Below are positions 43,727-52,678 of a DNA stretch of 64,000 nt, piece after piece. Position 1 is the stretch's first letter. Each line of letters opens with the position of its first letter. Both the position numbers and the translations under genes were made by a program. Source of the DNA: an uncultured Selenomonadaceae bacterium. GTDB lineage: Bacteria; Bacillota; Negativicutes; Selenomonadales; Selenomonadaceae. The stretch covers positions 124,001 to 188,000 of the forward strand of contig CAJOCQ010000001.1 of assembly GCA_905233135.1 (NCBI GenBank). The letters are read 5' to 3'. The notes below the pieces were generated by a model. It saw nothing but the letters and a program-made list of their open reading frames with translations. It was not told where the DNA came from and searched no databases.

Positions 43727-43753
43727 TAAACTTGACTAAATGTGGTAAGATAT
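43727..43753 (+). promoter_or_regulatory. Possible sigma-28 promoter of the third chemoreceptor gene
   Basis: TAAA (43727-43730), exactly 15 bases, then TAAGATAT, which matches the GATA core of the flagellar GCCGATAA box. A sigma-70 reading (TTGACT at 43732, 17 bases, CATATT) overlaps it, so the sigma factor is uncertain. Confidence 0.35.
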
Positions 43754-43858
43754 ACATATTAATTTTTGAGGTACGCGGTTGACAATGTTTATTGCCGTTG
43801 TCGTAAAATCTCAAGCACTTATCAAAAATTTTTCAACCGCAAGAAGGGGGAAAGGTGT

Positions 43859-45607
43859 ATGGATAATTTAAGCGTAAATGTTAAGTTAATTATTCTTAAC
43901 GTTGTAGCACTTATCGGTCTTGCAATTATAGCTATATTCGGCTATAACGGCGTTATGACTGCAAAGGAAGATATGGATTTAATGTACAATCGTTATTTCC
44001 ATTCAATGTATTATGTGGCGCGTTGCCGCTATAATGTACGTTACGCGCAGGTTCAAGCGACTATTGGACCAATGAGCGACGACGTACAATTATTTCAATC
44101 GCGCAGCCAAAAATACAAAGACGCTATAGCTTCCTTTGAAAAAAATTTTGCAGGCTATGAAGGCAATATTTCAAAAGACCCTGATTTAGTTGCAGAACTT
44201 GCGCCCGTTAAAGAAGATTGGGCAAAATTTAAAGAATCAAGCCAACATTTAATTGATATGCGTCCGCCGGCGGACGCCGCAACAAACAGAATGGCAATGA
44301 GTGACCACCGTAACGCCGCTATGGCTTACTACGAAGATAATTGTATGCCTTATGCAGTTGCAGTCAGTGAAAAATTGGCAAAAGTTCAAGAAGGCGTTAT
44401 GAGCCGTTCTGAAGCTATGTTCACAAAGAGCGAAGAAGCCGTTAGCGGAATTACAATGCAATTATTTATGGCTATTGCAATAGTTGTTGTTGCTCTCGTA
44501 GTTATCAGCCGTTTAATTGCCAATGGTATTACAAACCCGTTGTCAAATATGGTTGAACTTTTCCATTTGCTCAGAAAAGGCGACTTCAGAAAGAGCGATT
44601 TAATTGACCCGAATCGCGGCGACGAATTTGGTATTATGTCTCAAGCTATTCGCGATATGCGTCAAACTGTAGCAGACCTTTTGAAGAAAACTGCCAACTC
44701 TTCCGAACAATTAGCGGCGTCTTCACAAGAATTGACTGCAAGTGCTCACCAATCCGCGCAAGCGTCCGAACAAGTTGCTCAATCTGTTACAAATTCTGCA
44801 AGTTCAGTTGTCGAACAACAGCAAAACGTTGGCGAAGCTATGGAATCTATTGACAGTGCTATGGTTTCAATTAACAACCTTAACAAAACTGCAAATGTTG
44901 TTTCTGACCACGCCTCACGCGCCAACAATCAAGCTACTACAGGCAGCGGCGCAGTTGATAACGCCGTTCAACAAATTATCAGCGTTGAAAAAATTGTTAA
45001 TGATTCTGCGGCTACCGTTGATAAACTTGGCAAACGTTCTCAAGAAATTGGGCAAATCGTTGAAGCTATTTCGGGAATTGCGGAACAAACAAACTTGCTT
45101 GCGTTGAATGCGGCTATTGAAGCGGCGCGCGCGGGCGAACATGGACGCGGCTTTGCAGTTGTTTCTGAAGAAGTTCGTAAACTTGCCGAAGAATCACAAA
45201 ACGCGGCTCAACAAATTGCAACGCTTATCGGAGCTATTCAAGCTGACACAACGGCGGCGGTTGATTCAATGCAAAAAGGTACCGATGCAGTTCGTACCGG
45301 CAGCGAATCAGTCCAAAAACTCAGTGAAACTTTCGACCAAATCAAAGAAGCTACTGACAACGTTGCTCACGAAGCAAAGAATATGGTTCAGGAACTTGTC
45401 CTCGTTTCTCAAGCTACTGAAAAAATTCGTACAAATTCTCAAAAAATCGACGAAAAGAGTGCGCACGTTTCACGCGAAATGGAAAGCGTTTCTGCGGCGT
45501 CCGAACAACAATCAGCCTCTGCTGAAGAAATTGCTTCCGCTTCTGACGAACTTTCCAAACTTGCTCAAGATTTGCAGAACTCTTTGCAAGCATTCAAATA
45601 CGACTGA
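43859..45607 (+). CDS. Methyl-accepting chemotaxis protein with four-helix-bundle sensor
   Basis: A 582-residue chemoreceptor. TM1 is at about residues 9-30 and a helical periplasmic domain at about 31-190 of the 4HB_MCP type ([20 protein letters not shown]). TM2 lies near 197-217, followed by HAMP ([20 protein letters not shown]) and a signalling domain with [20 protein letters not shown]. The ATG at 43859 is preceded by GGGGGAAAGG; the upstream 31 residues of the frame overlap the promoter and are not coding. A strong terminator follows. The ligand is unknown. Confidence 0.95.
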   Translation: MDNLSVNVKLIILNVVALIGLAIIAIFGYNGVMTAKEDMDLMYNRYFHSMYYVARCRYNVRYAQVQATIGPMSDDVQLFQSRSQKYKDAIASFEKNFAGYEGNISKDPDLVAELAPVKEDWAKFKESSQHLIDMRPPADAATNRMAMSDHRNAAMAYYEDNCMPYAVAVSEKLAKVQEGVMSRSEAMFTKSEEAVSGITMQLFMAIAIVVVALVVISRLIANGITNPLSNMVELFHLLRKGDFRKSDLIDPNRGDEFGIMSQAIRDMRQTVADLLKKTANSSEQLAASSQELTASAHQSAQASEQVAQSVTNSASSVVEQQQNVGEAMESIDSAMVSINNLNKTANVVSDHASRANNQATTGSGAVDNAVQQIISVEKIVNDSAATVDKLGKRSQEIGQIVEAISGIAEQTNLLALNAAIEAARAGEHGRGFAVVSEEVRKLAEESQNAAQQIATLIGAIQADTTAAVDSMQKGTDAVRTGSESVQKLSETFDQIKEATDNVAHEAKNMVQELVLVSQATEKIRTNSQKIDEKSAHVSREMESVSAASEQQSASAEEIASASDELSKLAQDLQNSLQAFKYD

Positions 45608-45632
45608 CATATTTTTTACCGAAAAATTTTTA

Positions 45633-45666
45633 AATCGACGGGGGTTCTGCCCTGTCGATTTTTTTT
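45633..45666 (+). terminator. Intrinsic terminator of the third chemoreceptor gene
   Basis: AATCGACGGGG, six-base loop, CCCTGTCGATT (one G-U pair) followed by a T-run. Confidence 0.9.
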
Positions 45667-45766
45667 CTAATTTTTAATTTTATTTTTTAAAAATACGGCA
45701 TTTCAAGTTGCACTTTCAAGCTTAGTAAATGGAAGTTGCCGCGCGTCCTGCCTTTTTTTCAACAAA

Positions 45767-45793
45767 AAAACCGCCCGCAATTCGGACGGTTTA
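45767..45793 (-). terminator. Intrinsic terminator of the sorbitol-type EIIA gene
   Basis: On the minus strand AACCGTCCG, short loop, CGGGCGGTT followed by seven T. Confidence 0.85.
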
Positions 45794-45816
45794 ATTTTTT
45801 TATGTAATTTGAAAAA

Positions 45817-46332
45817 TTATTTCACATTAACGATAATTTCAGCCGCTTCTTCGCCGACAATTTCCGCGCCGCTGTCAAGCAAAACTTGAGTAACTTTTTT
45901 GCTCAATTCGCCGCCCGCGCCCGTAATTGCAACTTTGTTACCTTTGAGAGCCGCCGTGCCTGCTTCGTTGAAAGAAATTTCGTCGCCAACTTGAATTTCG
46001 GGAATTTTTTTATCTTCGACGTGAATACTGCCCGCCAAAAGTTCGCCGTGCCCGCCGTCAAATTTAATAATCATATGCCCGAGCGTGCGAATGTTGCTGT
46101 GGACATCTTCGCCGACTTTGATAACTTCAAATTCGCTGTCTGCAACTTTAAGAATATCGCCCGGCTTAATTTCGCCCTCAAGTTTATTGCCGCTGTGCAA
46201 CACCGAAAATTCACGAAGTTCCGGCAAAACCATTGAATCGTCAAACATAACGAGCATTTTAACCACGTTCAAAAACTTCGGTACATCGCCGCCAATTCCA
46301 ACAATTTTTGTGCTGTAATATTTTTTCGACAT
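45817..46332 (-). CDS. PTS glucitol/sorbitol-type EIIA protein with C-terminal extension
   Basis: Residues 1-120 match the glucitol/sorbitol EIIA (SrlB) family: YYSTKIVGIG, FSVLHSGNKLEGEI with the candidate phosphorylated His in VLHSG, IRTLGHMIIKFDG and GSIHVE. In SrlB this domain passes phosphate from HPr to the sorbitol EIIB. About 50 extra residues follow (LKGNKVAITGAGGELSKKV region) and do not belong to the usual 120-residue domain. No sorbitol EIIB, EIIC or dehydrogenase is adjacent, so it may be an orphan or regulatory EIIA. The ATG has TTGGAGGG upstream. Confidence 0.85.
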   Translation of the reverse strand: MSKKYYSTKIVGIGGDVPKFLNVVKMLVMFDDSMVLPELREFSVLHSGNKLEGEIKPGDILKVADSEFEVIKVGEDVHSNIRTLGHMIIKFDGGHGELLAGSIHVEDKKIPEIQVGDEISFNEAGTAALKGNKVAITGAGGELSKKVTQVLLDSGAEIVGEEAAEIIVNVK

Positions 46333-46356
46333 TCAGAACCCTCCAATACTACAAAA

Positions 46357-46385
46357 AATCTAAACTTTAAATTAAAATTCGGCAA
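46357..46385 (-). promoter_or_regulatory. Sigma-70 promoter of the EIIA gene
   Basis: On the minus strand TTGCCG (46380-46385), 17 bases, TAGATT (46357-46362), about 25 bases before the ATG. Confidence 0.45.
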
Positions 46386-46449
46386 GCCTATAATTTATCC
46401 TGCCGCCCGTTAAAAATTTTCTGTAAATTTCTTGCAGAATATTTTTTGC

Positions 46450-46478
46450 TTGACAATTTGAAATGTTGGTGTTATTAT
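46450..46478 (+). promoter_or_regulatory. Sigma-70 promoter of tRNA-Leu
   Basis: TTGACA (46450-46455), 17 bases, TATTAT (46473-46478), ending 12 bases before the tRNA. Confidence 0.85.
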
Positions 46479-46490
46479 TACCGCCGTAAT

Positions 46491-46577
46491 GCCGAAGTGG
46501 CGGAATTGGCAGACGCAGCAGACTCAAAATCTGCCGTAGGCGACTACGTGCCGGTTCGAGTCCGGCCTTCGGCACCA
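46491..46577 (+). tRNA. tRNA-Leu (anticodon CAA)
   Basis: Acceptor arms GCCGAAG and CTTCGGC pair perfectly, the CCA end is encoded (46575-46577), and the T arm CCGGTTCGAGTCCGG is canonical. The anticodon loop CTCAAAA between CAGA and TCTG gives anticodon CAA, which reads TTG codons. A long variable arm, as expected for leucine tRNAs, lies between. Confidence 0.97.
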
Positions 46578-46654
46578 TTTTTTTGTGCTAAAAAAGCACG
46601 TGGATTGAAACGGCACTATTTTTTTTTGCAAATAAAATTTTTAAATATACGCTT

Positions 46655-46686
46655 AGCGGTTGAGTAATTTTACTTGACCGCTTTTT
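46655..46686 (+). terminator. Intrinsic terminator of tRNA-Leu
   Basis: AGCGGTTGAGTA pairs with TACTTGACCGCT (two G-U pairs) and four to five T follow. It ends about ten bases before the ribosome binding site of the next gene. Confidence 0.8.
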
Positions 46687-46706
46687 CAGTTTTAAGGAGG
46701 CAAATT

Positions 46707-47306
46707 TTGAACTTCGGAATACTTGACCTTGAAATGACTTGCGACGGTAAACAAGTTGGCAAAAAATTTATCGATGACGGGCGAATGAGACATTTTCTGC
46801 GCGAAATTATTTCTGTAGGCTTTATCGTTACAGACGAAAATTTCAGCGTCAAAAAATCTTATCAAAATTTCGTAAAACCTGCGCGAAATTCCACGCTAAC
46901 CGAATACTGCAAAAATTTAACGAGAATCACTCAAGCCGAAATTGACGGCGGCAAAATGTGCAATGAAGTTTTCGGCGATATTTTAAAAATCTGCCGAAAT
47001 TTTTCTGTAGAAATTATTTTTACTTTTGACAGATTCGATAAAGCGGGGATTTTAAATTCTGCGCGATTCTGCGAAGAGGCAAAAGAACCTTCCGAAAATA
47101 TTTACGCCGTTGCAGAAAAAATTTTGGACGTTAAGCCGATAATTCTTTCAGCCGTAAGCAGCGGCAACAAAAAACGTTTGAGCTTGTCAAAAATTTTTCA
47201 AATGTTGCAGATTGAAATTGACGCGACGAAACATAACGCCTTGAATGACGCTTTAACATTGTGTAAAATTTGCAAGCGTGTAAATTTTAAAATCAGGAGG
47301 ATTTAA
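46707..47306 (+). CDS. DEDDh-type 3'-5' exonuclease
   Basis: A 199-residue exonuclease-fold protein like DnaQ/KapD. Exo I is DLEMTC (Asp/Glu), a middle Asp lies in FTFDRFDK, and Exo III is KHNALNDALTL with the catalytic His and Asp five residues apart. Such proteins trim RNA or DNA 3' ends, and the substrate is not predictable. The TTG at 46707 is used because AAGGAGG lies seven bases upstream and because the domain starts exactly there (NFGILDLE). It lies just downstream of the tRNA-Leu terminator and two bases before the next gene. Confidence 0.85.
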   Translation: MNFGILDLEMTCDGKQVGKKFIDDGRMRHFLREIISVGFIVTDENFSVKKSYQNFVKPARNSTLTEYCKNLTRITQAEIDGGKMCNEVFGDILKICRNFSVEIIFTFDRFDKAGILNSARFCEEAKEPSENIYAVAEKILDVKPIILSAVSSGNKKRLSLSKIFQMLQIEIDATKHNALNDALTLCKICKRVNFKIRRI

Positions 47307-47307
47307 C

Positions 47308-48915
47308 TTGAAAAAATTTTTTATGATATTGGCGGGAATAATTTTATTTGCGTCAATGAACTCGGCGGGCGCGGCGCGTACGAAAATTTTATTTATTCCG
47401 CACGATGACCGCCCCGTTTCTTGCCAACAAACAGCGGAAATTGTCAAGGAAACGGGCGCAAATATCGTAATGCCGCCGATTGAACTTTTGGGGCTTGCAG
47501 GTTGCAACGAACACCCCGACCAACTTTGGAAATGGTTTGAAGAAAATGCAAAGGACGCGCGTGCGGCTGTCATTGCGTCCGATTCGCTTTTATACGGCGG
47601 CTTGATTCCTTCGCGCAAACACGAATTTTCGCAGGAAAAAATTTCGGCTTGGGTTGAAAATTTCCAAAAGATTCGTGAACAAAATCCCGAAATGAAATTG
47701 TACGTTTTCGCCTCGTTAATGCGTACGCCTTTATTCGGCACGAAGGGCGATATTGAAGAGCCCGAATATTACGCAGAGTACGGCGATGAAATTCACCAGT
47801 ACACCGCGCTTTTGGACAAGCAGGAAATTTCCAAACTTACCAACGACGAAAAAATTTATTTGCGTCAATTAAAAAATTCCATTCCGCAAAATTTTTTAAA
47901 TGATTGGTTGCAACGCCGCGCAAAAAATTTTTCTGCAACAAAAAAACTCGTTGACTTCACAAGCGCGGGCGTTATCGATTATTTAATAATTGGGCGTGAC
48001 GATAACGCGCCGCTTTGTCAAACTCATAAGGAAAACCGCGCGCTTTTAAACTACGCAAAAAATAAAAATCTTCCTAAAGAAAAATTTCAATCTTTGGCGG
48101 GGATTGACGAATTTAATTTGTTGCTGTTGACGCGCGCAATTAATGACATTCGCGGCAAAGTTCCAAAAATCAATGTACAATTCAACAAGGGCAAAGGCGG
48201 CAAAACTGTTCCGATGTTTTCTGATGAACCTGTTGCAACTTCGATTGAGGACGAAATTATTATTGCGGGCGGGCAAATGGTTAAAAGTCCCAATGACGCG
48301 GATTTTGTTTTATTGTTCAACACTGATATTAACGGCGAAACTTTGGGCGGACACAATATGCCGCCGAGCGATAAGCCTTTTGTACCGAATTTAATTCCAA
48401 CTGACAGCACAAATAATTTTGTAGCGTTGGTTGAGGAAAATTTGCAGCGCGGTTACAAAGTCGGAATTGCGGATATAGCTTACTGCAACGGCGCGGATAA
48501 TGCTTTAATGAAAATTTTGCACGATAAAAATTTATTGTTCAAGTTGCAATCGTACGCGGGCTGGAACACTGCAACTAATTCAAGCGGCTTTGCTCTTTCG
48601 ACGGGGATTTTGGCAAATTATATGATGCCTGATTCAAAGAACAAATTGCTTGTTCGCCGCTATTTGGACGATTGGGCGTATCAGGCAAATATTCGCTCGA
48701 TTATAGGGCACGAATTATTTTATATGCCGCGCGGCGCGGTTGCCTATTACCAATTTGACGGCGAAAGGGAATATGTCGAACAACGCGAAACTGAATTGTT
48801 GCAGGATTGGGCAGAAAAAAATTTGCCGCCTTATAAATATTTGCGCGGCTTGAAAGTTTCCAACACGTGGAACAGAATGTTTGAATGTCACATTGAGTTT
48901 GGCGAAGATGAGTAA
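47308..48915 (+). CDS. DUF4127 family exported protein
   Basis: A 535-residue protein with a signal peptide (residues 1-23, ending AGA-AR) followed by the DUF4127 hallmark ILFIPHDDRPVSC. Further conserved-looking blocks are ASDSLLYGGLIPSRK, YLIIGRDDNAPL and the GWNTATNSSG motif. The family is widespread in Firmicutes, and its molecular function is not established to my knowledge. The TTG start has AGGAGG seven bases upstream. Its end overlaps the start of the acyltransferase gene by eight bases. Confidence 0.88.
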   Translation: MKKFFMILAGIILFASMNSAGAARTKILFIPHDDRPVSCQQTAEIVKETGANIVMPPIELLGLAGCNEHPDQLWKWFEENAKDARAAVIASDSLLYGGLIPSRKHEFSQEKISAWVENFQKIREQNPEMKLYVFASLMRTPLFGTKGDIEEPEYYAEYGDEIHQYTALLDKQEISKLTNDEKIYLRQLKNSIPQNFLNDWLQRRAKNFSATKKLVDFTSAGVIDYLIIGRDDNAPLCQTHKENRALLNYAKNKNLPKEKFQSLAGIDEFNLLLLTRAINDIRGKVPKINVQFNKGKGGKTVPMFSDEPVATSIEDEIIIAGGQMVKSPNDADFVLLFNTDINGETLGGHNMPPSDKPFVPNLIPTDSTNNFVALVEENLQRGYKVGIADIAYCNGADNALMKILHDKNLLFKLQSYAGWNTATNSSGFALSTGILANYMMPDSKNKLLVRRYLDDWAYQANIRSIIGHELFYMPRGAVAYYQFDGEREYVEQRETELLQDWAEKNLPPYKYLRGLKVSNTWNRMFECHIEFGEDE

Positions 48916-49957
48916 CAGAATTTTTGAACTTGACATATTGCGCGGATTGACTGTTGCATTAATGATAATTGTTGACGCGCCGCCCGACGTAATGTATAAA
49001 TTTTTACAGCACGCGCAATGGGAAGGAATTAACGCGGCGGATTTAATTTTCCCTGCGTTTGTCTTTGCAATGGGAATGGCGGCGGCAATTTCAACTTCAA
49101 AGCGTCAACCTTCGCCGAAAAAAATATTTCTTCGCGCAGGAATTTTATTTTTTGTAGGATTTTTGCTGAACGTCTTAATATATTTTTGTTTTGATTGGGC
49201 GAACTTGAGACTTTTCGGCGTCTTGCAAAGATTGGCTTTAACATATTTTTTTGGAATGATAATTTTTCTGAAATTAAAAAATGCCGCGCAAATTTCGGCG
49301 GCGGCAATTTTGCTTTTAATAATTTCTTCGGCGGGCTTTCACATTTACGCGCCCGAAAATCCTTTTGACGAAATGCACAATATCAGCGGCGCAGTTGACA
49401 AAATTTTTCCCGGCGTCAATCACATTTACACGCCAACGCACGACCCCGAAGGCTTGTATGGAATTTTTGCAAGTGTCGCTTCAATGCTTTTTGGAATATT
49501 GGCGGGGAAATTTTTGCTGAAAAATGAATTGCGAAAAATAATTTTATGCGGCGCGGCGATTTTAATTTTGGGGTATTGTTGGAGCTTTTTTGACATTGTA
49601 GCGAAAAAAATTTGGACTGCGCCTTTTGCGCTGTTGAACGCGGGCGGCGATATGATTTTCATTGCGGCGTTGGTAATTTTGTTTAAAAATTTTCCGCGCT
49701 TGAGAAAATATTTTCGCCCGCTTGAATCTTTGGGGAAGAATCCGTTTTTCTTTTTTGTGGCAATGAATGTTTCATTAATTTTTTTATGTTCGACAATGAT
49801 TTTTGGGACGCCGCTTTGGCTTTTACTGTACAGAATAACTTTTCAAGGATTTATCAGCGCGGAATTTGGAACTTTAGTTTTTTGTGTAACGTGGTGTTTA
49901 ATTTGGCTGATACCCGCAGAAATTTTTAACAGGCGCGGGATTATTTTAAAAATATAA
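48908..49957 (+). CDS. HGSNAT-like membrane acyltransferase family protein
   Basis: A 349-residue integral membrane protein with about ten segments. The opening FELDILRGLTVALMIIVDAP and the block HAQWEGINAADLIFPAFVFAMG match the family of heparan-alpha-glucosaminide N-acetyltransferase-like proteins (DUF5009/DUF1624). These move acetyl groups across membranes onto sugars, and the conserved His is present. The substrate here is unknown; the translational overlap with a DUF4127 protein suggests a shared envelope role. The ATG lies inside the last codons of the preceding gene. Confidence 0.82.
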   Translation: MSNRIFELDILRGLTVALMIIVDAPPDVMYKFLQHAQWEGINAADLIFPAFVFAMGMAAAISTSKRQPSPKKIFLRAGILFFVGFLLNVLIYFCFDWANLRLFGVLQRLALTYFFGMIIFLKLKNAAQISAAAILLLIISSAGFHIYAPENPFDEMHNISGAVDKIFPGVNHIYTPTHDPEGLYGIFASVASMLFGILAGKFLLKNELRKIILCGAAILILGYCWSFFDIVAKKIWTAPFALLNAGGDMIFIAALVILFKNFPRLRKYFRPLESLGKNPFFFFVAMNVSLIFLCSTMIFGTPLWLLLYRITFQGFISAEFGTLVFCVTWCLIWLIPAEIFNRRGIILKI

Positions 49958-49985
49958 AAGCCGTCAACAATTGGCGGCTCTTTTT

Positions 49986-50015
49986 TTGACAAAAAAAATT
50001 AACGCCTGCTACAAT
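49986..50015 (+). promoter_or_regulatory. Sigma-70 promoter of the small ORF unit
   Basis: TTGACA (49986-49991), 18 bases, TACAAT (50010-50015). An AACGCCTG/CAGGCGTT palindrome (50001-50024) overlaps the -10 and the start point and could be an operator. Confidence 0.75.
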
Positions 50016-50063
50016 ACAGGCGTTGCTACCAACCACTCTTGCAACGGAGGGGAGGTGGTATAT

Positions 50064-50249
50064 ATGGAGTTTTTGCTCGGCTTGCTGACAGTTGTCGGAG
50101 GAAATTTGCTTACCAAAATTATCTGGAGCAAAATTAAAAAGTACTTCGACGAAGAAAAACAGCAAGCACAAATTGCGCCTCTTGTAGACGCAACCCCCAA
50201 GCCTCTTTTGAACGTTTTGAGGTCTTGGGGGCTTTTTCTTACGCCGTGA
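50064..50249 (+). CDS. Small membrane peptide whose frame runs through its own terminator
   Basis: A 61-residue product with a hydrophobic N-terminal segment (MEFLLGLLTVVGGNLLTKII) and a charged tail (KKYFDEEKQQ). This layout recalls small membrane toxins of type I toxin-antitoxin systems such as Fst, but I see no direct match. GGAGGGGAGG lies about nine bases before the ATG and can pair with ACCACTC upstream, which would hide it; CGTTGC/GCAACG offers a competing hairpin. The stop (50247-50249) lies after the terminator T-run, so a terminated mRNA would have no stop codon. It has its own promoter. Confidence 0.6.
   Translation: MEFLLGLLTVVGGNLLTKIIWSKIKKYFDEEKQQAQIAPLVDATPKPLLNVLRSWGLFLTP
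50194..50237 (+). terminator. Intrinsic terminator inside the small ORF
   Basis: CCCCCAAG with CCTC pairs with GAGG and CTTGGGGG (one bulge), followed by CTTTTTC. It ends ten bases before the stop codon of the small ORF. Confidence 0.85.
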
Positions 50250-50340
50250 TAATTTTGGAGCTTTTACGCGACTTTTATTTATCTAATTCACGCCAAAATA
50301 TTAACACGCCGCTAAAATTTTTGCAAGTATTTTTATTGAA

Positions 50341-50703
50341 TCAGCGTCCGTAAGTATCCCACGCAATTTCAGTAAAATAAATTACAGTAACAACTTCATC
50401 GGCGGTTATGCGGCGTTTGTAAATTTCTTCAAAATCTTTCATTAAAGCTTCTTTGGTATTAATTTCGGGGTTTTGGTGTTCAAGGTCGATTGAAGACAAA
50501 GTGCCCATAGTTTTAACGCGAACTTTATCCAAAAAAGCGCGGTATAAAAATTCTTTTGTTTCGCCGTTTTTGCCGACGGTTATCCAGACAACCGAACTTT
50601 CAGGGTAAAGGCTTGAAATATCGCCGAGCCGTACGGTACAATTTTTACTGCGCGCCATTAACATTTCGCGGTGTTTAGGGTCTCTGAAATTTAACGCCAT
50701 CAT
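50341..50703 (-). CDS. Small ASCH-like protein (tentative)
   Basis: A 120-residue soluble protein. CTVRLGDISSLYPESSVVWITVG followed by a strand ending FLDKVRVKTMG resembles the ASCH/PUA-like RNA-binding fold, in which a compact beta barrel begins with a basic strand. The assignment is by pattern only. An ATGATG start is preceded by GGAAG. It lies alone between the small ORF unit and a repeat hairpin that ends the aminotransferase gene. Confidence 0.7.
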   Translation of the reverse strand: MMALNFRDPKHREMLMARSKNCTVRLGDISSLYPESSVVWITVGKNGETKEFLYRAFLDKVRVKTMGTLSSIDLEHQNPEINTKEALMKDFEEIYKRRITADEVVTVIYFTEIAWDTYGR

Positions 50704-50740
50704 TTTGAAAAACTTCCTTTCAGTCAGTTTTTAGGAAAAA

Positions 50741-50805
50741 GGAAGAAGGAAGAAGGAAGAAGGAAGAAGGAATAACTTTCTCCTTTCTCCTTTCTTCTGA
50801 ATCCT
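50741..50805. repeat. Simple-repeat hairpin after the aminotransferase gene
   Basis: Five GGAAGAA units (50741-50775) are followed by TTTCTCC, TTTCTCC, TTTCTTC units (50777-50797), giving a long purine/pyrimidine hairpin. Confidence 0.7.
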
Positions 50806-50811
50806 TAATCC

Positions 50812-51996
50812 TTATCCCTTATATTCAGCCGCCAATTTTTTAAACAGCGGCAAAGATTTTTCAATCGTTTCAGTTTTGATACAGTACGCAGCGCGGAAAT
50901 ATCCCGCGCAACCGAAATCTGCGCCCGGTACCAAAAGCAAGTCATATTTTTTGGCGCGTTCGCAAAAAGCATAATCGTCCGCCTCAAGTGCCTTCGGGAA
51001 AAGATAAAACGCGCCTTGCGGCTTGACGCATTCAAAGCCCGCCGCAATTAAACCTTCGTACAAAAGTTTTGCATTGCGTTCATAAATCGAAATATCAGAA
51101 GGCTTGCCTGCGCACTTTGCAATTACCAACTGCCAAAGGCTCGGCGCGTTGACGTGCGTTAAAACTCTCGCCGCGCCTGCAACCGCGCCAAAAATTTTTC
51201 CGAAATCTGCAACAGAATCAGGAACAACTATATAGCCGATTCTTTCGCCCGGCAAAGAAAAAGATTTGCTGTAAGAATAGCAAACTAAAGTATTTTCGTA
51301 AAAATTCGGAACGTAGGGAACTTCAACGCCGTAAGCAATTTCCCTGTACGGTTCATCAGAAATTATAAAAATTTCGCGGTTAAATTCGGCGGATTTTTTC
51401 TTGAGAATCTGCGCGAGGTTTTTAATAGTATCGACTGAATAAACCGCGCCCGAAGGATTGTTGGGCGAATTGATAATGACTGCCTTAACATTCGGCGTCA
51501 ACATTTTTTCAAAGGCGTCAAAGTCAATCTGCCAATCTTTAGGCTGTGCGGGTACAACTTTCAAAGTTGCGCCGACTGATTCAACAAAAACTTTGTATTC
51601 GGGGAAATACGGCGCAAAAGTTATAAATTCGTCATTGGGTTCTGCAAGTGCCTTGAAAGAAATTGTAATAGCCGCCGCCGCGCCCGCCGTAATAAAAATA
51701 TTTTTGCCCGCAAAATTCGTGTTGAATCGTTCGTTGATACTTTTCGCCAAAATTTCCCTGACCTGCGGGTTGCCGGGTGCGACGGTGTAGCCGTGCACTG
51801 CCGAAGGTTCGCAATTTTGCAGAATGTCAATCACGGCGTTTTTAACAAATTCGGGCGTTGGAACATTCGGGTTGCCCAAACTGAAATCAAAAATATTTTC
51901 TTCGCCGACTTCCGCCGCGCGTTTTCTGCCAAATTCAAAAATCGTGCGAATTGTAGATTTTTTGGTTCCCAACTCGTACATTTTTTCTGAAACCAT
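50812..51996 (-). CDS. Class I/II pyridoxal-phosphate aminotransferase
   Basis: A 394-residue fold-type I aminotransferase of the AspC-like group. It has FDFSLGNPNVPTPEFV near the N-terminus, NSPNNPSGAVY, the Asp/Tyr in SDEPYRE, the PLP-binding Lys in YSYSKSFSLPGERIGY, and the C-terminal Arg region GYFRAAYC. The substrate may be aspartate or an aromatic amino acid; sequence alone does not decide. The ATG at 51996 has GGAGG eleven bases upstream; ten upstream residues of the frame are less likely. Confidence 0.93.
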   Translation of the reverse strand: MVSEKMYELGTKKSTIRTIFEFGRKRAAEVGEENIFDFSLGNPNVPTPEFVKNAVIDILQNCEPSAVHGYTVAPGNPQVREILAKSINERFNTNFAGKNIFITAGAAAAITISFKALAEPNDEFITFAPYFPEYKVFVESVGATLKVVPAQPKDWQIDFDAFEKMLTPNVKAVIINSPNNPSGAVYSVDTIKNLAQILKKKSAEFNREIFIISDEPYREIAYGVEVPYVPNFYENTLVCYSYSKSFSLPGERIGYIVVPDSVADFGKIFGAVAGAARVLTHVNAPSLWQLVIAKCAGKPSDISIYERNAKLLYEGLIAAGFECVKPQGAFYLFPKALEADDYAFCERAKKYDLLLVPGADFGCAGYFRAAYCIKTETIEKSLPLFKKLAAEYKG

Positions 51997-52103
51997 AAAA
52001 AATTTCACCTCCAAAATTTTTGACATATTAGCACATTCAAAAAATTTTTTAAAGCAGGATTTATTTAGATTTTGTATAAAAATTTTTTAGAGGAGGTTGC
52101 AAA

Positions 52104-52664
52104 GTGAAAAAATTTTTGGCGATATTTTTAATAATAATTGCGGCGAATGTTTCAACGGCAAGCGCGGCAATGTTGCCTGTTGCAGAGGTCGGCGTCAATG
52201 AATTCGTAAAGTCAATAACCGACATAGTTTACAGCGAAAATTTTCAAAAAGAAAAGCCGTTCTTGATAACCAACGCGGTAAAAATCGAAAATACGGAATT
52301 GCCGGAAATTGGCGCGTATTCTTGGGCTTGTCAATACGGCTTGAAAACTTCTGCGCAGCCTGAAGGCGAAATTATATTTTTCGTTGACGGCGCGGAAAAA
52401 GTTTCAGCAGTAAAAATAGTTTGCTATTCCGAACAGTACGCAGAAAACGCAGGCGTTTTATTTGCGGTAATAACTCAAGCATTGGGGATAAGACAGGCGG
52501 ACGCCGAATTTTTGTTAAGCAATTTAAATGACGACGAAATTTTGGCAAGTTCTGTAGTTTGGAGCGAAGAAAGGCAACGCTGCTTTGTATTAATGGCGGG
52601 TGCGCGTGCGCAGGCGGCGGAAGGTTTTCAGTTTATGTTAATGGCAAGCGATAAGCAAAATTAA
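52104..52664 (+). CDS. Secreted hypothetical protein
   Basis: A 186-residue exported protein with signal peptide MKKFLAIFLIIIAANVSTASA. The mature part alternates strands and helices and contains AYSWACQYG and ADAEFLLSNLNDDEILASS. No family is recognised. The GTG start has AGGAGG seven bases upstream. It precedes the nitroreductase gene by 14 bases and is likely cotranscribed with it. Confidence 0.75.
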   Translation: MKKFLAIFLIIIAANVSTASAAMLPVAEVGVNEFVKSITDIVYSENFQKEKPFLITNAVKIENTELPEIGAYSWACQYGLKTSAQPEGEIIFFVDGAEKVSAVKIVCYSEQYAENAGVLFAVITQALGIRQADAEFLLSNLNDDEILASSVVWSEERQRCFVLMAGARAQAAEGFQFMLMASDKQN

Positions 52665-52678
52665 TTGGGGGCGGTAAA

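Noticed and set aside
45108-45677. Long basic frame inside the third chemoreceptor gene
   Set aside because: It is a shadow in another frame of the conserved signalling domain.
50064-50249. Small ORF as BrfA or ArfA itself
   Set aside because: The peptide is hydrophobic at its N-terminus and does not show the basic, soluble character of those factors; only the gene architecture is similar.
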